A stretch of 64,000 nt of DNA. It comes from Phoronis australis. Its lineage: Eukaryota; Phoronida; Phoronidae. The position numbers were made by a program, and so were the translations under genes. This document shows, one piece after another, positions 21,808 through 34,900 of this stretch (position 1 is its first letter; the number at the start of each line of letters is the position of its first letter). The notes beneath the pieces were generated by a model. It searched no databases. It worked only from the letters and a program-made list of their open reading frames with translations, and was not told the DNA's origin. Where the stretch lies: NCBI GenBank assembly GCA_002633005.1, contig NMRA01000042.1, positions 484,770-548,769 on the forward strand, written 5' to 3'.

Positions 21808-22757
21808 GTAAGTAAAGTCGTTGTTTTATGAACAAAGGGATCTTCCGTAGAACAAATGGTAACTGATTTAAACGATTCATAAGAGATTTTATGACACCTC
21901 TGCCTTATTATCTTCTTACACAGGTATGTACTGCGTATGTCTCAAAATTGAGTCCAGCTTTGGTTCGTGACCATCGGCGAGTTGAAGCTGTTCGGGTGGT
22001 CTCTCGTGAGAGTTTTGTATCATTGGTCGGACCCTCCGACAAAGTAATGTAGTTTTGTAGGCCTATGTTAAGTTATATTATATTATATTATATTATGGTA
22101 CCCAATGAACGCATGGTATCAATCAAATCTAGCTCATTTATCTCAGTTGTTTCCAATGTCAATTTTCAATATCAATCATCACTGTATGCATGCGGATGGG
22201 TTTCGTGGAAATCAAGAGTATGTAGTAGGCACCCGTAATTCAAATGATGTGAGTCGATTATTTCCGAGCTCCATCCTAGTAACAAAGTTTTTTTGATTTT
22301 CTATGCCACTTGCGCTGTAAAATGGGTCTAAACTGATTCCTTACGCAGACTAGAAGTGTGGCTTTACTAAGGCCAAGACAAGCAAAACGTACAGAACCCG
22401 AGTCGATAACGGGCTGTTAGTTCTTTCAAATCAATAAAACCTCCCCCCTTTTGAGACCAATTTCGTTGTGAGTGCTCTAATAATAAAAAAATTGTGGTGG
22501 AATTCTATGCCAAGAACTCTGTTGTGGGTTCTTTCTTAACTGACAGTCATTGAGCGATGAATGTCATTATGTACTTACCAAGCGTCGTGGCACCGGTCGG
22601 TCAAAACTACTTCGTAAACAATCGTTTGGGCTTACAAAAGTGTTCGAAAAGGTAACAAATATAGAACACTATAAGCAAATGATAGTGTATAAGGCCAATA
22701 GTGATGTTCTTCATTTCACCTTTTGTTTTGTTTTTGTATCTAGACACAACAAAAGAG

Positions 22758-22913
22758 ATGATTTGCTCATACACGAGAATTATGATTTCCGCCCTCGCTT
22801 TGTTTTTGTGTTCGGGCACCGCGTTTAGTGAGGACCTAAATCAACTGGACGCAGCAAAATTGTCTTCTTTTCTGCAAACGATGATCGAAGACACAGGTTG
22901 GAAATTCATTCAG
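22758..22913 (+). CDS. CACHD1-like exon: signal peptide
   Basis: Acceptor TATCTAG at 22741-22743; ATG at 22758. It encodes MICSYTRIMISALALFLCSG, a signal peptide, then SEDLNQLDAAKLSSFLQTMI. Donor CAG|GTATGT, phase 0. An ATG further upstream lies before the acceptor and is not used. Confidence 0.8.
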
Positions 22914-25900
22914 GTATGTAAAATCAGTTTTGATACATTAATTACTTGAACATTTCGTCTGTGAATCTGCGCAAAAGGTTGTCGGATTCACCGGGTTAAG
23001 TACGGCTGTAGAGAAATAGCCTCAGACGAGTTCACCACATGATGTCCTTTCATGCAATTAAAACCCTCATTTGAATTCTTGGCCCCGATAGTGGCGCTGT
23101 TGGGCGATAGTAGGTAGGAATGTGTTGGTCGTGATTTACTAGTATGGTGGAAGTTTGAGCATACCAGTTCAAATTCACGACAAGGATGCGGGTTTATTCT
23201 CAAAGTTAAAGTGATATAGAATGCGAAAATATACAAAATTTCACCATTCAAACTGGTTCTCTGCAACTGAAACAGAAGTCGAACTGTTCGCCAGGTATTT
23301 TTACCATTTGTTGGAAAAGATTTTGAATTTCTGTTCCAATTTCAATAAACGATCTGTCAACTGCTCGTCACGTCGTCGGCTTTTCTCCCCACACTGCAAA
23401 GCACCTCTCCTCATTTGGTATGGCAAGACATAGGCATAACATATAATATCTAGCAGCTGCCAATCCAACTTCTTTTAACGCATATATATTAATAGGGGCT
23501 GAGAATTTGAAAACTGTATTGGGATAAAAGAATTTTTATTTCGTCTGTGTTTCAAAAACTGTGAATATAACGATTTTTACAGAAATTCTTACAATATTCA
23601 AAATGAATAACTTTCACGTTATTATCCCCAAAAAGTAGAACCGCAACGATCTGCTGAAAAGGTATTTTTTACTAGTTTGCACACTCCATTCTTTCTAACC
23701 AGTTGGCGAGAGTCCACTCTTGCTGACAAACGTTTTAACAATAGTAATTCATATTACCAGAAAATTCTTTTGTGCCGCTATTAGGGTCTATCCAAGTAGA
23801 TTGGTAGAATTTAATGTTGTCATTAGTTATTTATAAACTCTAAAAGAATTACTCTAAGGTCGTTCGTGTTTGTTTCTGGAGATGTCTTTCTCCACATTTC
23901 AATTGAAGGTTTTACTTTTTTGTTCTGTGAGAAGCAATTGAATGTGGGTGATTTTCTCAACCAAATTTGAACTCTGCCGAGCGTAGTGAACTATACACAG
24001 GCATTACATTATGTGATTGCAACTTAAAATGTTTTACCTCAGTCGTTTTCAACAGTAAGAACAATAGATTGAGTCACAGTTATTGACAGGTCACTCAAAC
24101 AGGAAAACTTTGTGAATTACAGCACTTTTCGCCGTCAGTTCCTAAAAAAGTCCTGTGTCAACCGCTTTGTTGGAAGTTGAAAATTCATATTAATGTCTGT
24201 CCTGTTGAAAGATCGTTAGTCTGGAATAACTTTTGTGTCATTTTTTTCTTATAGACGTGCTTAGTTTTCCATTGAATAATTTTTTGTCAAATGTCTTACT
24301 ACCTCATCTAAAGCGGGAAATATAAACATAATATGGATTTGGAAATTTTTTTAGCCATTGTACATTGTGCTGTAGTATTTTATCGTGCTTGTCAGAGGGA
24401 GGGATTTGTGCTTGTCAGAGGGAGGGATTTCAACTCAATTTCAAACCAGACTGGTCGTTGGAGGTTTGAGATATCTTTCCTACTTCAGGTTTAGTTGGAA
24501 ATTTTGCTTTTAATATACACAATAATGGGAATGATTTTTCTACTTTGTGTTGCATCCAAGACATGATTGTTAACCTCACATAGTCTCATTGTATGACTGA
24601 CTTAATCGGCTGAACTTGGCATGGTTTTGATCAGGTAAATTAGTTTAACATCGTAATCGAATTTTCACATTGTTTTCGTTGAAGGACAAATACGACGAAA
24701 ATCCTTACAACGTCGAAACACTCAAAGGAGATCTTTTAATACAAGAGGTAAGCCTTCATTGTGTCTTGTACATCACTGTTAAATTTGAATTTTGAATTTA
24801 AAGTATTTTCTAATGCGCAGTTTTATTTCCTTATTTTACTTTCTGTTGACTTTGAGGCCAGTGTTCTCATCTTGTGTGCGACGCATCAGAGCAAGGATAG
24901 ATTGCAAGTACGCCACTAGTTAGCAGTATTCTTTAAAGCCGTCCTCTAGTCTCGTCTTTGACAGTCAAAAACTAACTTTTTGTCATGAAATTGGTCTCAG
25001 CTTCAAGTTGTTCACTTAGATGGAGAATAATTTCTGGGCTATGGAAGAACTAGTAGTTCAATAGTGCTTGAGACCATCCTCGGCGTATAAAATGACATGT
25101 CGTGACAAGCCAACTTATCCAGTCTTATCTCAAGCAATAACGCAATGTTGGATTCTTAACTGCGTTATGTTAGTTTGGCGAACGAGTCGCGTCTCATCAC
25201 ACAATCTGTTATAGGTGTAAAATCTGAGTATGAAATTTCGTCCACAATCCTGAAAATTGCTAAAAACTTAAATGTGGTGTTTTAAAGATATACGATTGGC
25301 ACAGGCGTAGGCTCATTTGGTCTACCAAACAAAAAAGTTATCGGCTTGACACAGGCGTAGGCTTATTTGGTCTACCACACAAACTCCTCATGTTCTCCAT
25401 AGGCGGATTTAGGGGGAGGGGCCAGGGGGCCCACCCCATCCCCCTTGGCTGCCGCAAAAAATAAAACAGCAAGAGCGTAGGCAAATTTGGAGTTTATTAA
25501 TTAACCCCGGTAATTAACATTATACGGCTGTAACAAGATTTAAATGTGTGCAGTTTTAGTGTGTTTTGGAGGGGCTCAGATCCAATTTCAAGAGTTAAAT
25601 TCGGAACTCGGTGCAATCGTAACGGAACTATGGACTAAGTATAGGCTCTCCCGCGATATCCCAGACGACCGGCAGTGGCGCTGCGCACTACGACTCCGTT
25701 TCCGTCGTCTGCTTCACTGTGCAATGAAGAAAATTACTTCATTTTTTAAAGAAAATGGAATCTGATTGACGATGAAAAAACAGAAGCTGTTGGTAAGATG
25801 TGAATTTTAATCGAAGCCTTAGTGAATCACTCAGAAACTCATAATTCTCTCTTTGTCAAACCTTAACTTAAGACCATTTCCAGAGCAATCGCGTCATTAA

Positions 25901-28900
25901 CACAAAAAACGGATTTGGTCTTTTGGACAATTGAAGACTATTTTANCAGTGTAGGCAATTACGCCGTTTGTTGTCTTGCCGTGGGCATAATTACGTACCA
26001 ACAATCCGGGCAAAACAACAAACTCATAGAAAGTAAACGATTGAAGGTCCACATCATGTAAAAATAAAGATTCAAACTGTGGAGACCGGTGATTGCGGTT
26101 TGCGTCTAGACAAATCATTGAAATCACTAGGAATACTAGAAATAGCAGGCAAACTTGCGTAGGTGAGAGATGCAACCGAAAACAAAATTCGAAAAAAAAC
26201 AAGACTACAAAAATTGATCTAAGTATATAAAAGATTAATGTACGTATCAGTAAAAGATTATAACTGTTTTACTGCAAGTTGTGTTAAAAGTTAAGCGGCA
26301 TCTTGTCCACCGGTGTCAACCAGTGTAACTGGGAAAGTCCCTACATAATTCCCTAAGTTGAGCTTTATTAATCGTAGATATCCCTAATGTTTCTTATGGA
26401 CACCAGTTCGCAAAAAATACCAAGTTTTACGCTGAATGGGTCTACAATATGCCAGGTTTCAAATATGCGGGAAAATATATTACAAAGACCGCATCCGCTG
26501 GCATTGCTCGTTGGCCTGCTGGTATGAAGGCAGCAGATTGCAACAGAAGGGGGCACGTGTTAGATTCCTGACTGCATGAAGGAATTGAGGCTCTAATGAC
26601 AAAATATCTTGGCGACTTGCCGAAAGCTCTATATATTTGTTCAATGGAAGACTGGTAAATAAGTGACTCTGAGAAGTGCCCATTTTGTCAAAAATAGAAC
26701 ACTGTGAGGTCGCCAGAGGAAACATTAATTCTCGTATTTTCAAAAACGAAATACTTTTTGAAAACATTTCTGACACAAAAGATGTTTCAAATTGGCTTCT
26801 GCGAATACGCAAAACGCAAATAATTATCAAGCAAATCAAAAGTTACGATACCTAATAGTCTTGTTTTTTCGGAATGTTGAAGCATGAAATATCTTCTGAT
26901 AAAATGGTAAAACCGAGGAATATAAAAACATTAGAAAGTTAGCTTATATCTTTTCTGGCGATCATTTTCAGAGACTAACTTTGAATGCACGTGTCTTCAA
27001 ATTCTTTCACGACCAGTTTTTCGCTTTTTGTCTTTATTATCAGTCTTTTTATTTTGTATATACCTTTGTTTCATTCAAGAAATATTTATCCAAATAAAAA
27101 GGTAAAAAATAGGTGAAACCCATTATATTGCAGTTAACTTGGCCTCAATCAAAAGTTGGTTTTGACGGAATACGCTTTTTTATTTTGTCCCTTAAAACCT
27201 ATGATTAGTTGAAAACGATGTTTGTCTACGTTTTGACGTTTCATCACAGCTCGCGCCAACCGTGGCCGACAGATTTAAAAACAACATAGACGTGGTGCGC
27301 AAACTGCGCGACAGAGTCGTGAAGCAATATGGCGATCTGACGTCGATTCCAACAATGACGGAATGCTGTAGACTACCAACTAATCTGGAGCTGTCCGAAA
27401 GGTTGAAATCCAAGGTGAGTTGCCGGTATGGCGAAAGAGACAGCCAACCACGAGCAGCTATAAAACAGCAAAAATCCATTGTGTTTTGGGGATTTTATTA
27501 CAAATCGGCAATTTCGTAGTTGAAATCGAGGGCTTTGACTACTATTTAAATGCGCTTAAAATTTTTTGAATTGGATAAAACTCTGCCTGCAGAAAGTTTG
27601 ATTGCGATCGCGGGGGTCACTTGTTCGATTGCCCTCTGAGTCTAACTTCTGACAAACACTTTAAGGAATTGACATCCCAAAACAGCAAATTTAGAGAGAT
27701 CCGAGTTTTGTTGTTTGCACGTGATCGCTCAACTCCAAAAATGTTTCTTATAAAGTACTGTAACTAATCTACATATCACGAAACGGCATCGAGGATCCAT
27801 TTTTTTCTTTAGGTTGATGTAACCAGAATGTGCTATCATAAATCGGGCTACGCAGACACTGATGTGAACTATATCAATACGGAATTATTTGACGAAATGA
27901 AGAAAAATTACCAAAACTATCCAAACCTCAACTGGCAATATTTTGGCACAGAGCAGGGCATCTATTACAATTATCCTGCATTTCGTCTTGATCACTGTGG
28001 GGAATACGACCACCGTTACAGGCAAGTATCTAGTCACTTTCGTTAAATTTGTGAAACGATAATTAAATCAGGGTTTGCATTACTGAAATGTTGCTGCAAC
28101 CTTCGAGGTGACAAACTGTGACGACTAGGGGTAGATAGAAAACTATGACAACCAGAGGGGATAGTTCGAAGATAATGAAGACAGGAGAAAGAGGAGGCAG
28201 TTTGAAAATTGAGGCGATCGGGGCAGTTCACATTACCAGCGCCCTCAGAATGCTTGCAGACGAGAAACCTTAATTCGGCGCTGGTAATTGTAGCTTACTG
28301 GCATTGAATAAAGCGACGATAGTTGAAAATTGACATGGTGGAGGGAAATTACAGATAAGATGACAGGGATTTTTCATGAAACAAGTTCGGGATCTCATTC
28401 AACGATTCGTTACATGCGCTTGTGATTTGCGAACATTAAGTGTATTCTATCTGTCGAGGTCTATATGTAGTGAAATATTGTAGGGATGCAACGACCTTTT
28501 ACTCGATTCGATTTTTTTTTTCACGATTCGATTGATAAAAACTCAATAAGGCATAAATCTCTTATTTCTAATCAAGCACACCAGAATCTCCATCCACTTA
28601 TACACTTAAAGTTGAGGCATACATGGTTACATCAGTGAGTCAATCATGGGAAGGATTCAAAAAAGTCTAAAAGAGAATGATGTCATTTATTCAAGTAAAG
28701 AAAACACCGAGTATTAGATCAAGTTAGGCCAGCCTAACCAACTATTCAAAACAATTGACATCGTCATAGGATTGAAATGTTGTCTCAAGTTTCAAGACGG
28801 TCAATGATCCCGCCAGCAACAGTCTCTTGAAGCTTTGGTATTACACTTTCAATAAAAGTAGCTGCAGCTTGGCAGTGTGTATCTTGGTTCCAGAGTCTTT

Positions 28901-31900
28901 AACATGTTTTTGAGTCCAGGGCTTTGCACTGTAGAATAAGGTCCCATGTCAGCTGCCAAATAGCCTGCAAATAAAATATGTTATTTATACTCTGTCTTCA
29001 GATATGTTTTTATTCCCATTTTCCGATCCTTGCTTTTGAAATATGTTTTTAACTAAAATTAAATCAAGGTAAGTAAATAATCACATTTCATGTTACACCA
29101 GCAAGTTAGATAATTGTTAATCAAAATCTCTTGTAGTCTGTGTTACCCGAGGGTACTTTGTTATTTAATGACGGTGAGGTGCAACTTAAAAATTAAGATT
29201 AAACCCATCCATTTAGACAGTGGACATAAGAGAATGGCTCATTCCCAGAGAGTGCCACATCCCATATACCTGGTCTATTCTATGATTTCTATAGGAGTGT
29301 CCCCATGTGTTAAATTCGCTCCTTAAATGAACTGGAATTTATTCAAATTCACAGTTACCTGCAACAGAACGTCGTTATCTGTTGCGTTCTTTGCGATTTA
29401 AGTTTTAATTCCGTGTCTGTTAGCCTCAGTTCGCCGGTCCTGCTGCCATTGATTTTGGTTGTGGTCGTTTCTGAATTTTTTTGCCTCTGTACAAGTTGCG
29501 CCTTCACTAGCTTCAGGAACATCGACGCTGTGATGACATTTCTAACGTTACACAAGTTGGACGTTGACCCAGAACTGGGATGTAGGATGTCTTTAAACAA
29601 AGCTTACACGTTCCTTTCTGAAAATCATTTGCGCTCCGAAAACCAAAATATTGAGTTCTTTTTATCTGCGAGTCGAAAAGTTTTTCGTCTGCCATATTGT
29701 TGTGACTGCTGTGCTACACCGCCAATTCAAAATGATTGTACGAGATTAGACTCTTTTGGCTAATGAAAATGGTCGGGGTTTTTTCTCTCAAGGAACCTAG
29801 CCAAAAGAGATCGTAACGCTGTCAAGCAAAGAAGTAAGTTTGTTCGCAAATAACAAGCGATTGGTTTTGGTGAAAAAAAACGAAATTAAACAGTCCTGTA
29901 ATACTGAGATCTTGAATTACTTTCACATGGCAAGCGAATAAAGTAATCGAATCGTCATGATCCGCGAATCGGCAATCGAATCGTGGTCAAAGAATCTCAA
30001 TTCCATAATCGCATTCGAAACGTTGCTGCCCATGATGAAGTGACTAGTATAGCTGACTTTCCTGTCGCATTTCCTTTTAATATGTTGAAATTCTGAACAA
30101 TTCAAACATTCGATACAGAAGAAAGTAACAACATTTTGTTTAAAAAAATACATATCCATTTAAAAATACAAAACAATTTTCAATAAAGGCCGTGGTACGT
30201 CGAAGCTCTAACACCGTTACCAAAAGACGTAGTAATCGTGATTGACAAGTCTGGTTCGATGAGTGGAACTCATGGTGGCAAAACTTTGATGACAATAGCC
30301 AAAGAAGCGGCAAAATCGGTGCTGGAAACTCTGAATCCAAAGGACAGGGTAAGTAAATGAGTGTTACTGACTAAGACGATTAGGCTTGCATTTTATTGCC
30401 GCCTTTCCCCTTTCGGGTTCTATCATTGTTTAACAGCTGCATACTAGATGTCGCAAATGCTTGCTTAATCTCAAGATCACTTGCGTGAACTTGGAATAGA
30501 AATTTATTCCAACTTCAATCAAGATTCCAAGTTCACGCACGGCAAGTTATTGCTAAAGACCATTAGCTTCAACACATTATGCAGTTGCAGTAATGCAGAG
30601 GGTTATTTTGTGTGTTGAACATTGGGCACAGATTTCCTTCTGATCCGAGTAAGGAACATTCGTAGGTCAGTTTGTCACGCGGTAAGTGGTCCGAATCTGT
30701 ATTTTGTTACAGAAGACTATCGTGGCACTCATTGTTGGAACAGTTGGCCACAAAATGTTGATTTTCAAATTTATAGTTATCCCCGGGGACCAACACAGAT
30801 CGCGTAGCAAAAAAAGTAATGAAGAAGTACATTGGTCTGATTAAATATTGACGGAGTGATCAACCTATTGCAGGCCCTTTTTCGGGCGGTTATTTTAGTG
30901 TAGAATTGACTTCTCGCTTTGACCAGAGCTATGGCACAGCACAACTTGTTGCGTGTATTTGTTTTTATTACAAATCACGTAACCCTTATTAAACTGAGTC
31001 AACTGAAATTGAACTGGCGACATTATCAGATGAGTTGTTTCTAAACGTTGCGAAACTGGCCCATGTGGGCAGTGTGTAGTGCTGGTCAAACCGGTCTAAC
31101 CTCTAGTGTAAGTGAGAAAAAAGATGGAAAGAGTCGAAGCGCATTGGATGACTCGCCTCTCTAACTAAGAATTTGGGATAAGCAAAGATTTTCAATTAAA
31201 TTTGGAATATTCTTCCTTCACTGCTGTTACGAAATATACCTTTACTACAAAGTACCAACTTTTGTTCTATTTTCGTAACCTTCACAAATTGTGATAATCT
31301 ATTGCTAAAAACGCCACAACAGACACATACCTCCTTTGCCCAACGCTCGTCTGTCAGTAACTTTGAGGTCACAAGCAAGCGTTATGGATATGTTTTTCTA
31401 CATTTTACACGTACCTAATTGTTCGCAGCATGTAATGGTTATTGGCATGACATAACTCTAGGTTTGTACTTCCTTAATCGATTTCAGGTTGGTGTCGCCG
31501 CATTTTCGTCGGCAGTTGTGACCCCTCCTGGCAATTCGGAATATGGCTCTTGCTTCAATCGTAAACTTGCAGAAGCGACACCCCAGAATGTCAACTATCT
31601 CAAGTCTTACATTGATACAGTCACAGATGGTGGTGGCACTGCTTACGTTCCTCCTTTGAACAAGGCATTTGACTTTTTTAAGCAAAGTGACGCACTGGGG
31701 AATTCGGTGAAAAGAGGTAGCCATATTTTCCATGTGTGGTAAACGAAAAAAATACGTTCAGATTAAGGGACATGTACACTTTTTGGTCAGTTTTATAACT
31801 CATTCTGTTGCCACAAATGCGCTACAAATTAAGCTTTCTCTAATGTATAATGTACCAGGAGCAGTTTTTTGGCATTCACGCATAGTAACGGAAGATATGA

Positions 31901-34900
31901 AGATGCTTTTTGTTGTTTGTCACATTAAACAATACTTATGTTGGCAGTTGCTGTTATAGTTATCTGATTATTTTAGCGTCAACTATCATGTGATAGTTCC
32001 AACAAGTCAATAAAGCTATTAACGCCAATCAAGGCACATGAAAATAGGAACACAACGACTGTCCTCCATCAGTGCAACGGGCCCACATACGAGGCCTGCG
32101 CACGTCTGGTACAACGTGTATCAGACCGCCTGCAATTATTTTTTATACTGTCCTCCATCTTGTTCCACAAACATCAGTCGTTGCTGAAGAACACAGAAAA
32201 ATGGCTTTTCAATGGGGGAGTGATATCCCCTGACGCGAGCAGTGTTGCCGATTTGGGCAAATGATTGAAGGAATGTTCGAAAAAAGTTTGATTGCGGGAG
32301 TATTTGTTCGAGTTGAGAAGAGTTAGACATCAACGGCCTCCTAAGGTGTCCCTCTTGGTGCAAGAGGTGCCAATAGCAACATAACTGATGGTTTAATCAG
32401 TGTGAGGCATAATTCGCCGAAAAGCTTCTGACGTATGGATGGCCTATGAGATGACCACCGTCTCTACTGGGGCCAATTGAGACTGTGGTGCTGTCTATAG
32501 TTTCCCAAAGTAGGCGGTGGAAAATGCTGAAATTGCAGTCTGAGGAAAACATTAACTTTTACATAATGCGTTTGTTTTGCAGACAAAGTAATATTATTTT
32601 TGACGGACGGTGTTCCACAAGAATCGCAGACCCAAATCGTTAACACAGTCAAAAACCACAATGCTGTGTTTAATAATGAGGTAATCGTCTTCACCTACGG
32701 ACTGGGATCAGGTTAGTATTCCTTGCCAGGGCTGACGGTTCAGTAGACACTAGAAATTCGCGAAAACTCAAGATCACTCAAGTTTACGTGGGATTTGCAT
32801 TGCAAGCGAAGCAAGTGATCGCACTCAGTTTTTCTCGCGAGCTTTGGGTTGCGTTCCGTACACCCACAACACTCGCAAGACACGGAAACGGTGAATTCTG
32901 TTCCACGATTTAACAATCCAAGTTCACCCACAGGTGTCCCCAGCTTCTGATCGTCCCCAATACACTATGTAATACAACAAGGTATGACACTCAGGACTAG
33001 AAATTCCACGAGTGCTTCATTTCAGCCGTCCATAGCAAACACAAAACTCAATAAATTTATACAAAACATAAGTTTAAAAAACCATGAGGGAATTGTTCTT
33101 CCTCCCAATACCATTTACGATGTTCTTCTCCACCGAGTTCGCAAGAAATTCGCGGTCAAAACACAAAAACCTTCCCCAAAAAGTCCGTCCGGATCAACTC
33201 CCGTGTCACACTCGAAGGTTACGGAATTATCCGATGAGTTACAGATGAACGGCAGTTGCCGAGTTACTGATGCCGTGACTTTCCGTGATGAATCGTACAC
33301 TTCGCGTGTCACTGTGACACGGGAGTTGCTCCTGACGGACTTTTTGCTAAGATTTTTGTGTTTTGACCGCGAATTTCTTGCGAACTCGGTAGAGAAGGAC
33401 ATCGTAAATGGTATTGGGAGGAAGAACAATTCCTCGTGGTTTGTTGAACCTCTGTTTTGTGTAAATTTATTGAGTTTTATGTTTTTTATAGACGGCTGAA
33501 ATGAAGCACCCGTAGAATTGACCTATCGCAAGCTCCGTCCCCTTGCATAATGTCGATTAACAAACAATAAGTTTTACTCGGTAACGGGTTGTTTGTCGGG
33601 TAAAATGGCGGCTTAGAAACGAAGGTGTGTCAAGAACGATGAGTTCTAAATGGTCAGTTAAGCCGTCACTCAAAGTCCTGGCGATAGGTCAATTTCTAGT
33701 CCGGAGTGTCATACCTTGTAGTAGTAGTATTATATAGTGTATTGGGGACAATCAGAAGCTGAGGACGCCTGTGAGTTCACCGATCAATCATTTTGGTGGC
33801 TGGTGCCTTTGCGGAGGCATGCCAGTAAGGCACTCGGCATACTCACAAAACATTCGTTTTTCAAACATGTGATTTTGCGTGGTTTTTCGTGATCTTGCTT
33901 TTACGAGAGTTTTTCGTGTCTATGGAACGCACCCAGAACTAATGTCTACAAGCAGAGCATCCAATCGTAGGAAAGAGGCCATTCCCGGTAAGAAGCCACG
34001 CCGGAACTAAATAGCTATAACTCTGTACATTTTGGGAACTAGAAGCCGCCTCGGGATTTGATACGTTGAATTTACAATTTAGAGACACTGTTCTTGTAAC
34101 TCACGTATTTGTAAGTAGAGAATCATGTTTAATGGAGCACTGAATAATTTTTATTCCAAGATGCTGGCGTTTCATTTATGACAATACACAGCCAGGGACG
34201 GCATGTACAAATGCTTATTGCTTGTACTGTTTTACACATGTAGCTCTGATTTCGTATTATTTTCAATATTTCAGGAGTAAGTGATGGGCCTAAAACAATT
34301 TTGACAGAAATGACTAAAACTGGAAATCGGGTAAGGTGATAACTAAGTAACTCTGCTGATGGTATTTTTCCTGAGACAAAAACGAATCAAATTATTGAGT
34401 TAACCTTTCTATCTTCGGTCATTTACTCAATTCTGAAAATTTCGTCGACCTACTGCATTAAGAATTTTGACGAGACGAAAAGGCGTTTAAGTGGTCCATA
34501 AAATTGAGTTATTTGGAAATAACTTAAAAGTTTAGTACTACAGTACGAAAGCTGTTGATTTGGCATTATTTTAACATGGAGCGTCGGCATGATTTTACGA
34601 CATTAATTGTTAGTGCTGATTCCCATACTTGCGAAAGGTGGACAACAGAACAATACTGTCTTATCGAAGAAAAACTGAGTTTGTGCACTGTTTATCTCCC
34701 TTATCGATTTGAATTCATTGAAATGCTGCCGGCAACACGACTTTAGTTTTTGAAAACTCGATTGCGCATTCACCAAACGCAATGATCATATCCTGGAACC
34801 TCCAATTCAGCTGTGTCTATCCACGTCTCAAGCATGACTAGTGTTACTGTTAGTCACAGTAAAATTGAAGGAAAACTTTATCAACGTGGTATCTTCTGAA

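Noticed and set aside
25544-25765. 73-codon frame between exons 2 and 3 of the CACHD1-like gene
   Set aside because: Exons 2 and 3 join in phase without it, and it has no family motif or clear splice pair.
29413-29763. 116-codon plus-strand frame
   Set aside because: It is the complement of the hAT-like relic; the minus strand has the more meaningful BED-like motif.
32984-33499. 171-codon open frame
   Set aside because: It spans the centre of a palindromic element; the opposite strand also has a 104-codon frame over the same arms, as expected for inverted copies and not for a gene.
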